The notes: generated by a model from the sequence alone, not told the origin. A stretch of 64,000 bases of DNA from Scortum barcoo (GCA_023238725.1 CM041553.1:16865501-16929500); one strand, 5' to 3'. Shown: positions 46,565 to 59,344, counted from the stretch's first letter. Numbers and translations are program-made.

Positions 46565-48206
46565 CAGTCATGTGAAAAAATTAGGACACTTCATTAAATA
46601 GTCAACACTTTATTAAAAAATGTTCACATAACAATGTCCAATCTAGTTTTTATTTATTTCTGGAAAAGAAAGTGATTTAATTGTAATTAAACAACATAAA
46701 TTAACATATTTTTACTCATCAAACAAAAGATATGAACAACAATGCATATTTTAATGGAGGAAAAAATTAGGACACCCCCACATATTTTCCCACTTAAAAT
46801 GGCTATAATCACATACAGGTGTATCAGATCAGGTGCACATGATCAGAACATCGTTACCCAGCATTTTGAAGGAGGCTTGCCCTATTTAAACCTCAGACAT
46901 TTAGTTTGGTGTGCCCCTGTCTGTTGAAGTGAGAGTGAGCACCATGGTGAGATTCAAAGAGCTGTCTGAGGCCCTCAGAAAAAAAAAAAGATTGTGGCTG
47001 CTTATGAGTCTGGTAGTAGGGAGGGATTTAAAACGATATCAAAAGAATTTGACATCAGCCATTCCACCATCTGGAAAATAGTTTACAAGTGGAGGACATT
47101 CAAAACATCAGCCACCATGCCCAGGTCTGGCTGTCCAAGCAAGTTCACCCCCAGAGCAGACCGCAAGATGCTAAAAGAAGTCATCAAAAGTCCTAAAATA
47201 TCATCACGGGACCTACAGCAGGCTCTCGCTACTGTCTATGTGAGTGTATGAGTGCATGACTCTACTATCAGAAAGAGACTACACAAGTTTGACTTTCATG
47301 GGAGGTGTGCAAGGAGGAAACCTTTGCTCTCTAAAAAGAACATTAAGGCCAGACTGAAGTTTTCCAGAGAGAACATAGACAAAGACCAGGTCTTCTGGAA
47401 TAATGTTCTTTGGACAGATGAGTCTAAAGTTGAATTATTTGGACACCAGAACAAAAGATGTTGTTTGGTGTAAACCAAATACAGCATTCCAGGGAAAGAA
47501 TCCTCATAACCAACTGTGAAGCATGGAGGTGGAAGTGTCATGGTTTGGGGATGCTTTGCTGCAGCAGGACCCGGCCAGCTCACCATCATAGAATCCACCA
47601 TGAATTCTACTGTGTATCAGAGGGTGCTTGAAGAACATGTGAAACCATCTGTAAAATAAATTAAAGCTGAAGCGGAACTGGACACTGCAACATGACAATG
47701 ACCCAAAACATACCAGAAAATCCACCAAGGACTGGCTGAAAACTAAGAAGCGGAGAGTCCTGGAATGGCCCAGTCAAAGCCTGGATCTTAATCCCATTGA
47801 GATGCTGTGGGGTGACTTGAAATGGGCTGTGCATGCAAGAAACCCCTCAAACATCTCACAGCTGAAAGAATTCTGCATTGAGGAGTGGGGCAAACTTTCC
47901 TCAGATTGATGTCAGAGACTGGTAGATGGCTACAAAAAGTGTCTCACTGAAAGTTATTTCAGCCAAAGTGGGTAACACTAGTTATTAGAGGGTAGGGTGT
48001 CCTAATTTTTTCCTCCATTAAAATACGCATTTTTCTTCATATATTTTGTTTGAGAGTGAAAATATGTTAAGTTATGTTGTTTAGTTACAATTAAATCACT
48101 TTCTTTTCCATAAATAAATAAAAACTAGATTGGACATTGTTATGTGAACATTTTTTAATAAAGCGTTGACTATTTAATGGGGTGTCCTAATTTTTTCACA
48201 TGACTG
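46565..48206 (+). mobile_element. Tc1/mariner-like DNA transposon (IR/DR type), non-autonomous
   Basis: The element is 1,642 bp, flanked on both sides by TA. Its terminal inverted repeats are about 210 bp and nearly identical by eye (46565-46779 and 47995-48206). Each carries an outer and an inner copy of a GTGTCC/GGACAC-containing direct repeat (AAAAAATTAGGACAC), which is the IR/DR arrangement of fish Tc1 elements such as the Sleeping Beauty type. It encloses a defective transposase gene. Confidence 0.93.
46944..47975 (+). pseudogene. Tc1-like transposase pseudogene
   Basis: This is a remnant of a roughly 340-residue Tc1 transposase. It starts MVRFKELSEALR, and loses frame at an A11 run (about 46979-46989). 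It resumes with a paired-like helix-turn-helix part (ISKEFDISHSTIWKIVYKW, then GCPSKFTPRADRKML), meets a TGA at 47249-47251, then reads LLSKKNIKARLKFSRENIDK and WTDESKVELFG with the first catalytic Asp. It shifts frame again near 47460. Later pieces contain HDNDPKHTR (second Asp) and SQSLDLNPIEMLWGDLK (DDE Glu). Several frame breaks make it inactive, so any movement would need an outside transposase. Confidence 0.9.
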
Positions 48207-49985
48207 TACCTGCAAAGAACAGTGATGCAAATTTCATTTTTCTGTAATAAAACAAGCCTTATTGTGTGAAAACAACATATTTTGTTAAACCCACACAAAA
48301 TTTTGTCTGAGAGACCACTGCATTTCTTCACCTTCATATAAGCATACATTAAAGCAATGCTTTTCAGCTGCTAAACCAGTCCTTAATTATTTTGCTCTTT
48401 ATTAACTGATTTATTTGCCACGGTAGCAGGTTTTCTGTTGCTACCTACTGTACAGGTAGCTGCAATATGTTCAGCCAATCAGCTATTAAATATCAAATGT
48501 AATATCACTTTTTTACACGTTCATGTATGTATTGGTTCCAACTTGTATTCAGATTCTGTTTTTGATCATTATTTCCTATGCATGTTAGGGCTATGCATAG
48601 GACTACTATCAGTTTAACACACAAACATACAACACATACAGTATTCAATGTATTACAACACTACACATATGTAAACACAACTAATTTTAGATGTAAAATA
48701 TGGCAAAAGTAGAAAGGAATTGTGGTTAAAAAATCAACCAGGCTTTGTTTCACACTGCAGGTGACTGCATGCAGGAGCTACACAAACCCTTCAGTTATAA
48801 ATATAAGCCAGATAATTCCTGTAGACTTATTGGTTGATTTTTAGCCAGCTAAGAAGACACATCATTCAAGATCCAAGGAGAAAGGACTAAGTCAAGATAC
48901 AAAACGAGAGAGCAGCTTTGCATCCGAGTGCAAATTGTTAACCAACTTTGCCTTGTGGACCATGCTGTGAGCATTAATAAAGTGTGACAATGCTGTGAGA
49001 GATCTTAGGCCTGTTTCTTGTTGTTCCCAGGTTGAGAAGAGGTTGCTTGTGAGACTTTGGGGGAGGAATATATTATACAGCATATCTGCCATTAAAATAT
49101 GATTATGACTCTTGGAAACCACTTTCTTTGTGGGTAATTCATTTTTGGATTTAATTGGAGTGAGTGAGAATGAGTTTCTAATCCCTTTGGAAGTAAGTTG
49201 TAGATATCCTCATATTTTGGGAAATCAGGGACCACAATGAAGGAGTTACATACTATGTTACTATCTGATGATGTAAAAAAACAAACGAAACAAAATAAAA
49301 CAAAACAAAAAACTGTTCTCTTTTAAACATAGTGCCCTATACATTTGTTTGTAAAAAAACCTAATTTTGTTTTCAGGTTTGATTTCTCATTGTAAAGAGG
49401 AAAGACTTCAAGTCACCAAAGAATCAGACTTTCCAGGTAAATATATACAGTAAGGATGTGATGAGTTGTACATACACCAGAGGGACTTGCTACCCTCAGG
49501 GCTCCGGCCCACAGCCTCAGATCTGCTCAAAAAGAAAAAAGAAGACAAACTAGCAAATGAGAGTAAATAAACGTGAAAAAAAATGATGGGTTTTATATTT
49601 GTTGGAAGAAATAGAACTCGAAGTTGTGCCTCGATACAGAAAGTCAACCTGCTTCCTGCATTGTAAAAAATATAGCTATATTATTCAATGTTGGTTTTAG
49701 AACTATATCCTTCCTTTTTGCCTTAAGTACCATGTTTTACCCTTTGATTGATTGATTGATATCTGTGTAAATTCCCCACATAAGGAGTCTCACTGAAAAT
49801 GCATTTTCCAACACTTCTGTTTGGATTACAAATGCTGAAAAAGGGAGGAAAGATCAGGGGGTTCATAACAGAATCAGAAAATAAGCTATTTAACATAAGA
49901 TATTTGACATATAAGATATTTAAGAGCAAGACAGATTGTTCGCATGCAATGAGTTAACAGAGGGATCAATTACCTTATCATCTTT
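48207..49985. other. Intergenic, no gene recognised
   Basis: The stretch is AT-rich, with an A-rich AAACA-type run near 49275-49312 and a (GATT)n run at 49745-49760. No recognisable coding or RNA gene was seen. Confidence 0.6.
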
Positions 49986-50603
49986 TCATTGATTGATTGT
50001 CCTATTATATCTCTCACATTGCACATTTCCTTGGGGGTGATGAGCTGTGGTTCTTGTCTTCTTCACAGCATACAGCTTACATAATTCCGCAATCACCTCG
50101 CTCTCAAAGTTTCTACCCTGATTTGAATGGAGTCTTTCAGGCACAGTATAATTCATGAACCACTCTCTGAGGAGAATTTTAGAAGTTGTGTCGGCTTTCT
50201 GGTCACGAGTAGGGAAGGCCTGTGTGAACTTTGTGAAAACATCCGTTACAACTAACACATTTTCTCACCTATCTGTGGTGGGCTCTAGAATGGTGAAATC
50301 TACTGCTACTACCTTCAGGGGCCATGTGGCTAGAAATGACTTGAAGGGACCATGTATCTTTGGCTGTGACATTTTGGTAAGGACACATCTCTGACATTTC
50401 TTAACCCACTGTTCCACATCGTCATACATTCCCACCCAGAAACACCTCTGTCTCAAAATGTTTTGTGTTTTTTCTATTCCTTGATGCCCCAAGTGATTAT
50501 GTGTACTGTTAAGGACTGCTTCCTTCAAACAAGTAGGTAACAGAAGCTGGTGACACTCACCCAGATGGACATCATTGATTACTTCATAGAGTAATCCATC
50601 CAT
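49986..50603 (-). pseudogene. Gypsy integrase fragment
   Basis: The N-terminal zinc-binding part (HNHLGH, then CQRC) is followed by the start of the catalytic core (VVAVDFT, first Asp) and an in-frame TGA at 50262-50264. The core continues, but the usual SDQGRNFE-type motif reads SNQGRNFE, so the second catalytic Asp is Asn. The third acidic residue is present in VQCERYNRT. The chromodomain/C-terminal region is absent. It is not functional. Confidence 0.85.
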
Positions 50604-50900
50604 CTCCTTGTCCCAATGCTACTGTCTGAGTAAGGACACTACAGATTTGGGTAACCCTGCTCTCTCTTTAGTGGTAGGTTTTTGCTTCCGGTCCCAGAAC
50701 TGCCTGAATTCACTAAGTGTGGGGTCACCACTCTGAAATTGGCATAGCTCTCCATTAGAGTAACCAGGCAGGGTGGGGGTATTACCCTGCTGGTCACTCC
50801 CTACTGTACCATGCCCAGCATGGACGAACCTGTCTCACCTAGCAGCACTTGACTGGGGACCCAGTGCTGTCCCCTTCCATTGCAAATGGCTACACACTCA

Positions 50901-52185
50901 TCAAACATCATCTGGGTTTGGCTGGGGCTCCCCTTCTAATGGCTGCCTAGAGAGGGCATCGGCAGCGGTGTTACAGTGACTGAGGTGGTACTTGACCTTA
51001 AAGTTGAAAACTGCTAACTGAGCTACCCAGTGTTGCTCAATAGCACCTAACCTGGCTGTATTGAGGTGGCACAAGGGGTTGTTGTCGGTGATGATCGTGA
51101 ATTTAGAGCCTAGTAAGTAACCTCTAAATTTCTCTGATACTGCCCACTTAAGGGCTAGTAGTTCAAGCTTCATGCTGCTGTAGTTTTTGTCATTTTTCTC
51201 TGCATTACGCAGCCTCCTACTGGCATATGCTATCACTCTCTTCTTCTTACCCTGCTGTTGATAGAGGACTGCACCTAATCCTAAAATTCTGGCATCCATC
51301 TCAACAATAAAGGGAAGAGAGAAGTCGGCATAACCAAGCAAAGGAGCACTGGTGAGTTTTTCCTTCATTAGCTCAAAAGCTTCCTGACAATCTGTGGTCC
51401 ATAATTCTTCCAACGGTCGTTTAGCCTTGGACCGAATGATGTCTCTGAGACATGCATTGATCACATCATGGAGGGGACCTGCCAGCTGGGAAAACCCCTT
51501 TATGAATCTCCTGTAATAACTACAGAAGCCTAGGAAAGATCTTAAGTCCTTTACTGTACTGGGGACAGCCCATTTCTGCACTGCCTTTATTTTATCAGGG
51601 TCAGTCCCTATGCCCTCTGCTGATATCTGGTGACCAAGGAACCGTACCTCTGACTGCAGAAAATGACACTTTTCTACCTTGACTTTAAGCCCTGTTTCCT
51701 TCAGTCTCTGCAGAACCTTCTCCAGCCTCACTAGGTGATCCTCAAAAGACTGTGAGTACACCAGAATGTCATCTAAGTACACAAGCATGACTTGCAGCAC
51801 CAAGTCACTCATCATCACCTGCATCAGTCTCTGAAAAGTGGCTGGCCCACTGCATATTCCAAAAGGCAACCGGGAGTATTTGTACAACCCAAAAGGAGTC
51901 GTAAAGGCTGTCTTATGCCTATCATCATCATGTACAGCAACCTGATGGTACCCACAGGCCAGGTCAATGGTGGAAAAGAACTTTGCACCATGCAGGACAT
52001 CGAAACTCTCATCGATGTGCGGCAAAGGAAAAGTGTCTCGTCTCGTTTAGTTTCCTGTAATCCACACACAATCGTAGACTTCCATCAGCCTTCCTGACAA
52101 GAACCACTGGTGAAGCATAAGCACTAGTGCTTTTCTGGATGACACCCTTCTTTAGCAGCTTAGTGATATGCTCCCTAACCTCATT
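50901..52185 (-). pseudogene. Gypsy reverse transcriptase and RNase H fragment
   Basis: The open part (50901-52025) contains DLACGYHQVAVHDDDRHKTA, FGICSGPATFQRLMQ, the catalytic YLDDILVYS, LRSFLGFCSYYRRFIKGFS, and then RNase H features (VEMDARILGLGAVLYQQ, TDNNPL, ADALSRQP). In the RNase H motif DASxxGxGAVL, Ser and Gly positions have changed (DARILGLGAVL). Upstream the domain continues (YASPVVLVRKADGSLRLCVD) after a frame break near 52040 and a stop near 52190. Confidence 0.9.
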
Positions 52186-52338
52186 TTACTGGGTGGGGGG
52201 TATGCAGCGGTAGGGCTGTGCCACATGTATGTCATCTGTTAGGTAAATCTCATGTTTGACTCTATCTGTGTAACCCAAGTCTTCATCCTGGAGAGCAAAC
52301 ACATTGGCATACTGAGCCAGAAGCACGGCTAACTTAGC

Positions 52339-52960
52339 CTACTCTTCCTCTGTGCCACCTATGTGCAACTGGTCCAATATGGACTGCAGGCAATTCTCTG
52401 TTGCCGGTTTCTCTTTATGGTCAACAGTGACCTCTTCCTGAGCAGCTGAGATACACTGAAACCACACCTCTGTCTGGCTAGTGTCAACACACTCCACTTG
52501 ATATAATAAGCCCAGTCTGGTCCGGGGATGCAACCATGCATCCTCCTGAGAGAAATTCACCACCTGCACTGGGAACACAGGCTGAGTGGCCTCTACTAAA
52601 GTAGGCACTACAACCAGGCCACCTGGTAATGTCTCATTCTCATTCTATTCTATTCTATCCTCAAAGGTTGGTTTGATTCCCTTTGCATAGACCGTGGCTA
52701 CTGAACATCTGGGTCGAGCTCTCCTTTAAGGGTAGTGTCAAACTCTGCTGTAACCAACTGCTTGCATCTCTTAATTATGTTCATACCAATGAGACCTGGC
52801 GCTGATTTCAGAAAACTCTTTGTCTGTGGTTGTTCCAACTCTTGCCCCTTAGTTACTGGCTTCTCTGTGAATTGATCTTTGACGACTAAGAAGCAAGCAT
52901 GCTGAATGTGTTGTTTCTCCAGTAGGAGTGTTATGTATATTCCACTAAGAATTAACAGGT
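52339..52960 (-). pseudogene. Gypsy protease-proximal/linker region
   Basis: The minus strand has a 90-codon open stretch (52339-52608) with VVNFSQEDAWLHPRTRLG and, further upstream, SAPGLIGMNIIKRCKQLV, a sequence type seen around the retropepsin end of fish gypsy pol. A short TTCTA-type run near 52640-52665 interrupts it. The similarity to any element stops near 52960. Confidence 0.6.
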
Positions 52961-55900
52961 TTGACTACATTGTCAAACCGCTGACAAGCAATATGTGACA
53001 AACAAAGCTATATGTGCCCTCCAAGGGCTGGGTATAACTTTAAGACTGTATAAATGGAACTACTCCATAACATATTTTTAAATACATGTCTCTGCATTTG
53101 ATTATTATTTATTCAAGTGTACAAACATTGTACATGCATTTACATTAATGTAAAAATATATGCAAGCACATTGCTCTGTGTTATTATAACAGAAAAACCT
53201 TTATCAGGTTAAGAAATCCATCCATGATTACTTCATTAATCAAAGATCAAGCTTTTCAAGTGAATAATAAAGACAAATGTCATCAAACTCAAGTTATTAC
53301 ATCAACTTTGCTCAAAACGTTTTTGTCATGTGTTGAGAGGTGCAGAACCACTGTACAACAAATAACTGTGAGGTGTTAAGAACATGTGACAGATGTGACA
53401 TTTTACAAAAACAAATGGCTGCAGACAGTCTTGCTGAGGGCATATACATCCAACTAATGAGAGTTCCAGGAACTTTGTGTGTGAGCGTTACAGCTGAATG
53501 TTTCTGATTGTGTTTCCAGTCTTTCCAGCATTTTATTTCAGCCAGGTGAGGACTCAGTGGAAACGGATAAGCTGTCAGCAGAAGGTAAATCACACACGGC
53601 CATCATGATGCTCTTTATATTTATTAAAACGCCAACAACATTAGCTAGTGTTAATTCCAACTGCTAATCTAGTACAATAGTGGCATAAAGTGATCATTAG
53701 CTAAATCAGTCATACAAAACAATTTACCCCAGCTTTCACCAGCAGCCCTCAGAGGTGTAGAGCATTTTACCTGAATCACCCTGGTGTAGTCCTGCTCTGT
53801 TTTCATAGTTATTCTCACTGTGCACATAACAAAACTCACAATATAACGTCGCTGGTTAGGAACATATGTAGAGAAACTTCATACTGTGCTTGTGTATTTA
53901 TTTATTGTGGTCTGTTTGGGGGTTGTTTTACTTAGAAAGAGGAAAGGAGACGCTAGGACTTGCTGGTCGCGTCCTGCAGTGGGATAGCAGGATCAGTGTC
54001 TGCAGCAGTTGCTGCTGGAGAGGACTGGAGTGAAGACTATCCTTACCCCGCTGTTTTTTTATAGCTAAATATTTTGCAGGTTTATATTTTTGATCAATAA
54101 ACAGTCTTGGATGGAACCAAATGTGTGTTTGTATCGTGGCTGTTCTTGTTAATCAAATTCTAATATTTAAAATGCTGTGAGGGAGTTACAGCTGTAAATT
54201 TGACCATGATACAGCAGTAAGATCCATTTTTAAAAGAGATAAAAACAACAGCGGTCCTCATGCTGAATTACAGGTGAGTGGAGAGGTTTGTCAGGTCGTC
54301 ACTCCCTAAAATGACATGAAAACAGCTGTGACTTTGTTGTGCGTCAACGGATTCATTTGCCTAAGCCTCCCGGGTGCTTACACCCCGGTGGAAACGCAGA
54401 CAACAAAGGCCCCAGGAATGTTTAGTTCCTAAAAATGGTTCCTGGGATTAAAACACTTTAAAAACACTTTTGGTGGATAACTTTTACCTATACCTTTATA
54501 ATATTATATATATAATATAATTACTAACTTTATATTTTACTGTAAGCTTTTCTTATAAATATAATATGATCTGTCTGAAGTCTGAATGAGCTCATCAAGG
54601 CTTTTTCTATCTCAACCATGTCACATGTTTTCCAAAAGTTAAAAACTGGTCAAACAAGTATTCAAGTATTCACAATCTGGGATCTAGATCTTTTATCAGT
54701 TTACAAAATTGATATATAGCACATCTAACAGATCATTAATGGTAATGTGTTCATAGTTGCTTTCTTTTGAGAATCATATATTATTATTATTAGCAATTCA
54801 AACATTCAATCAATGTTGTAGTTTTAAATTTCAATTGTGTATTTTAGAAATACCATAAAGTAAATTTTAGCCCTGAAATAAGCATTGTGGCTCTATGTCA
54901 CTTTGTCACATTATATTGTTCAAGAACTACACCAAAAGAATTGCATAGTTGTTGAAGTTGTTGAACAAAAATAAAACTAATTGTTTAGCCATGATTCAAA
55001 AATGATATGCACACATTTTCTTCTGTTAGTGTCTTGTTGTGTGTTCAGATCTGTGAATATTTTATAATGCCTATACAGGTTATATGAGGCTAACAAGAGA
55101 GTGATCTATGAGGAAACAATTAACATAAGCTTAGCTTTTAATACCTTTTGCAGTGGTTCTAACAATCATATCATACTGCCACCTGTACTATTTAGAGAAG
55201 ACATTCATCATTTGCACCACTGAGCTCATGTCAGGTCAACTTTATTTTCTTTTTTTGATGCAAAGTCAAACAAACTAAACTGAATGAGGAACAAAACAGA
55301 AAGTCCTTGAAAGAGTACCATGGGACAAATCTCTATTGGTAATGTCTATACAGTTTACAAGTTTACAGAAGTAGCAAGTAGCAGGGGCAAAATCACAATA
55401 AGAAGAAACTGAAAGACAATATTAGGTGACAACAGTAAGTACATAACATATATTATTGTATAAATAGTTCAAGAGGTCCTTGGGTTATACTGAAGTTCTT
55501 TAAGGTGAGAACTTTGGATCACAGAAGATGTCGAGAAACCAAGATTTGAAAGAATCAATTCAAAACATTGGCTACACCAGAGAGACCTGGAAAGAAGATA
55601 GACCACGCATACACAAATGAGGCAAAACTCAAGGAGTTAAACAAGGGGTGCTGAGAGGATGAAGTGGTTAAATGCATCCAGATCAGGGGTGTCTCGATGA
55701 ACCACAGACTGAAATTGTGAACCAAATCAACACACAACCCCGCAAGATGATGGTGCGAGCGAGAGAAAAAGAAAAGGAGAGGAGACAGACGTCAAAACAA
55801 TGTAAACATATTAAAATTAAAAAAAACAAAACAACCAATTCTCTGATTTTTCTGACGAAATGCTCCACTTCTACGTCTGTATGGCTATGACGCACACAAC

Positions 55901-57702
55901 GCAGACTTGTTTGGCAGCTTCAAACCTACAAGATTTCAAAATATTACAACGCTGAATCATGTTGGCCAATAGATTTGACGTAGACATTACAACTTCAGGG
56001 GCTTTTCAACATTCCAGCTGAAGTCATGTGATCCATCTACAACAATGGTCACAAATTTCACAATTTCTTTTCTTATGTTAACTCAGGAATCTTGAACACC
56101 AAATCGCATCCCATCTGTGACTTAATGAGGAATTGCTCCAATTACACTTTGAATAAGCTGTTCCGACAATTGTTCTTTAAGTGGACATACTCCAAATAAT
56201 GTAGTTGTGTGTGTTGTTTAAATGGTTGAAGTTCCTAGTGTATGAGGTTTCATGTTTATTTATGTCAGACATGAATAGTGTACGTTTATGTATAAATATA
56301 TCCTTACTATCCATAGAAAGTAAAGTATTTAATCAATCTAGTATATAAAGCACACAGCTTTTAAGAAATTTTCATTTTAAGAAAACAAATATATATACCG
56401 TATTGTTTCCAATCAATAATAATAATGGCAGCAGAAACAATTCTCATCTTGTCTTCTAGAAATTGTTCAATGCTGGTTTTCAAAAGGCACCAATGCAAAC
56501 CCGTTTTGCTGCCTACAGGTCCAATCAGGGCTCATAAATCCAAATGCACCCAGTCAGTCTTCATTCCCTGTGAACAAAATGGTTTGACATCAGGATAATT
56601 TGTGTAATTAACCATGCAGATTTATTTTTTAAAGCTGTTTTACTGTTTAAACCAGCATGTAACATTCACTATTTTGTTTGAACGTGGTGGCACAACTCAA
56701 CAATATCTACTAGATGGTTTGAGTTACGGGGTCTCTGTCTTCTGTCCTTTACTTGCACCTTGTGGCTATATGAGAATTTACACCCCTTTTGTGCTGTACA
56801 CCTGTGTACGGTAATTGCTGCATACCATTGCCTGACACTCAGGCAATAAAGGACTTGGTGTTGAACACTATTTATGCTCTGACAAAGACTGATGGCCAAA
56901 ATATGTCAGCAATAACGTTAAAATATAAAACTCATTAACATTGACTACTCTGATGGTGTGCCACCTTTTCTACTTTTAAACTGATTTTCAAGTGTCTGTA
57001 AACAATATATTCTTCCTCCTCTTTGCTATGAAAGGCATTTCTGCCCAGACAGGAAAGGTGAGTATTGAAGCTATAACAATTATGACCTACATATAGTAGC
57101 ACTAATGGCAAAAAGGGAGGCAACAGAATGCTCTGACAACCATAAATACTTGCACATATTCTTTAAAAATCTATTTACTATTACTTTAGTAAAGAATACT
57201 GTCTGTTTACTAAAATACATAGTATCTAGTTATGATGAAACATCAAACAACAAATGTATTTGTTATAAATTTGTAACTTTAAACATCTGGAAACACCGAT
57301 GCGCATGCTGTTGTAAAGTTAAAAAAAACAAAAAAACAAACAACAACAACAAACTACAATGACAAATGGTGAGTCATCCTTAAATTTCCTCATTACAAAA
57401 ATACAATCAGTATTTGGCAATATCTTCAGTTAATGTGGCAATGCAATCTTTGACTGAGAACATAACAAATCTTTTACATAACCAAAACTCACAAGTGATT
57501 GTAACATCAAATTATGAAAATATTGATAAACTGCCTCAATTTTTGACACACAGTACACATCTTTTTACCATATTACATCATACTGATAAATTTAAGATTG
57601 CAACCAGCAGTGAATTGCTCTGGGTTCATTGGTACAATGCTTTTTCCACACTTACCATACCAGACGCCAAGCCAAGTTAGTGTATCTGCCTTGGGTCCCC
57701 AC
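52961..57702. other. Intergenic, no gene recognised
   Basis: The stretch is AT-rich with short unrelated ORFs. A possible transcript end with AATAAA lies near 54095-54101 but without a recognisable exon. A more GC-rich patch lies at about 54350-54430. From about 57480 the sequence matches the 3' flank of mucin copy A (for example CAAGTGATTGTAACAT and CAATTTTTGACACACAG). Confidence 0.5.
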
Positions 57703-57800
57703 CTACAAGTCTATAAGCATCAGTGGCAGCAGTCGTAATGAAAAGACTGCTAATGAGTCCATTGTGGGCCAAGGAGGACAGTTTGATGTGGATGTTGAAT
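57703..57800 (-). pseudogene. Mucin-like gene copy B, last exon (degraded GPI-type tail)
   Basis: After a TATTTTAG acceptor the minus strand reads STSTSNCPPWPTMDSLAVFS, then LRLLPLMLIDL and TAG. It aligns with the copy A tail exon (LLAVFLLTLLAVA), but Arg and Asp interrupt the hydrophobic stretch, which would weaken a GPI signal. The phase is the same as in copy A. The 3' flanks of the two copies are also alike. Confidence 0.6.
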
Positions 57801-57979
57801 CTAAAATATTAGGAAAAAAAACAGAGGTGTCAGTATGTAAAATCTTGTCGACTGAAAGAAACACTACAAGTTGAAATCTGGGCACCAGTTGGAAAGACTG
57901 TGGTTTTGGTAGCTGCAAAAGCTAGCTGCCTTAATACAGAGCTGTAGTCGCATCATCTGTTTCTGACCAGCTGCAGCAG

Positions 57980-59046
57980 AGGTTGAAGTGGCTGTGTCAC
58001 TGGGAACCACAGTAGACCCAGCTGTGGTGTGAGGAACAGCAGTTGGAACAGCTGTGTAATTGGGAACTGCAGACAAGGCCACAGTCATTCAGTTGTAGCA
58101 TTAGGAGAACCAGCTGGAGCATCTGAAGCATTGAGAGCTGCTGTCAGGCTAGCTTTACTATTGGGATTAGCAGTTGAAGTTGTTGTGACATTGGGAGCTG
58201 CAGTAGTGCCAGCTGTAGCATTAATTGCAGTTATCAAAGTGGTTGTAACATTGGCAACCACAATTGGAGCAGAAATAGAGTAGAGTCAGATGTAACATTT
58301 GGAGCAGTAGCTGGAGTGGCTGTGGCACTTTTAGCTCCAGTTAAAGCAACTGTAGCATTGGGACCTGCAGTAGGGCCAGCTGTTGCATACCGAGGAGCAG
58401 TTAGACGGGTTGAAACATTGTGATCTACAATCTGAGAAGCAGTCAGGCCGGTTGCCTAATTATGCAGTACGGCGTACTGTAGCAATAGCAGTAGCTCTTT
58501 TAATGTCTTTAAAATTGGAAGCAGCAGTCAAGGCCACATTAGGGCCAGCTGCGGTATCAGGAGTAGCTGTTGGAATGGCTGTAACATTGCTAGCTGCAGT
58601 CAGGAAACCAGTAGGATCAGCTGTAGCATTTGGAGTAGCAGGTGGAGTGGCTGTGGTATCTGTAGCTACAGTTGGAGAAGTTGTGTCAGGGGCAGCTGCA
58701 ATAGTGACGGTTTTGGCATTGGGCACTTTGTCAGGGCTAGCTGTAGTATTAACTGCAGTTATTAAAGTGGTTGTAACATTGGCAACCACAATCAGGGCAG
58801 AAATAGAGTCAGGTGTAAAATCTGGGGAAGCTGTTGAGATTATGGTAAAATTGGGCGCTGAAGGTGTTCCATTAGAAGCAGCAATTTGATGTGTTGTGTT
58901 ATTAGGAGCTGTGATATGGCTACCAGTAGCATAAAGAGCAGTAGACAGAGCAATTGTGTCAATGGAAGCTGCAGTTGTAACCACTGTGTTTTTGGGAGTC
59001 GCAGTTGAGACAACAGGTGCGGCAGCGGAAGCAGCAGCAGAAGAAA
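57980..59046 (-). pseudogene. Mucin-like gene copy B, Thr/Ala/Pro-rich exon
   Basis: An ATCTGTGTACAG acceptor at 59046 precedes SSAAASAAAPVVSTATPKNT, in the same phase as the array exon lead of copy A. The frame stays open to about 58460. It is rich in Thr, Ala, Pro and Asn with many N-x-T sites (NTTHQIAASNGTPSAP, then NVTTTLITAVNTTASP). Units of roughly 60 bp (plus-strand words like GCAGT..CAGCTGTAGCATTGGGAGC) are diverged and not in a clean array. Beyond 58460 further similar pieces are in other frames, so there is at least one break. The 3' end is uncertain. Confidence 0.6.
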
Positions 59047-59110
59047 CTGTACACAGATGTTGTATCAGTTAACACTCATTAGTTGGACTTTTGAGTCTTA
59101 AATTACTTAC

Positions 59111-59251
59111 TTGCTCTAACACTGCTTAATATGATGTTCAGGAAGGTGTGCATTAGTTTGATTTTGATTCGTGTAGTTGCATTGCTTGCTGAAGGAATGG
59201 ATGTTTCTATCTCTGAAGACAAGGGTTGAATCGACAACCACTGATCCACTC
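59111..59251 (-). pseudogene. Mucin-like gene copy B, SEA cleavage-motif exon (frameshifted)
   Basis: The exon lies between a TCATTGTAG acceptor and a GTAAGT donor. It begins SGSVVVDSTLVFRDRN, containing the canonical SEA G-S-V-V-V autocleavage motif, and is clearly related to the copy A exon 18540-18685. At 141 nt the length does not fit the conserved splice phases. The second half (SASNATTRIKIKLMHTFLN, then IILSSVRA) is read in a different frame. In copy B this SEA exon lies before, not after, the mucin exon. Confidence 0.7.
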
Positions 59252-59344
59252 CTACAATGACAAAGAGAAAAATCAGAATACTTGTTGATAGAAAGTGACC
59301 AGAAAATCCTCAGAAAAAAGTTAGAGATTGAAACTTAATCTTAC

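Larger units (their letters stand above)
49986..52960 (-). mobile_element. Truncated Ty3/gypsy LTR retrotransposon, pol fragment
   Basis: On the minus strand the order is protease-like region, reverse transcriptase, RNase H, integrase, which is the Ty3/gypsy order. No gag or LTR was found at either end, and the integrase C-terminus is missing, so both ends are cut off. Frame breaks and stops show it is inactive. It sits between the two mucin copies and is oriented like them. Confidence 0.85.

Noticed and set aside
53312..53593. Minus-strand 93-codon ORF
   Set aside because: There is no recognisable motif, no splice context and it lies in AT-rich intergenic DNA.
54350..54430. GC-rich patch considered as a promoter or CpG island
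   Set aside because: It is too short, and no exon or conserved element follows.
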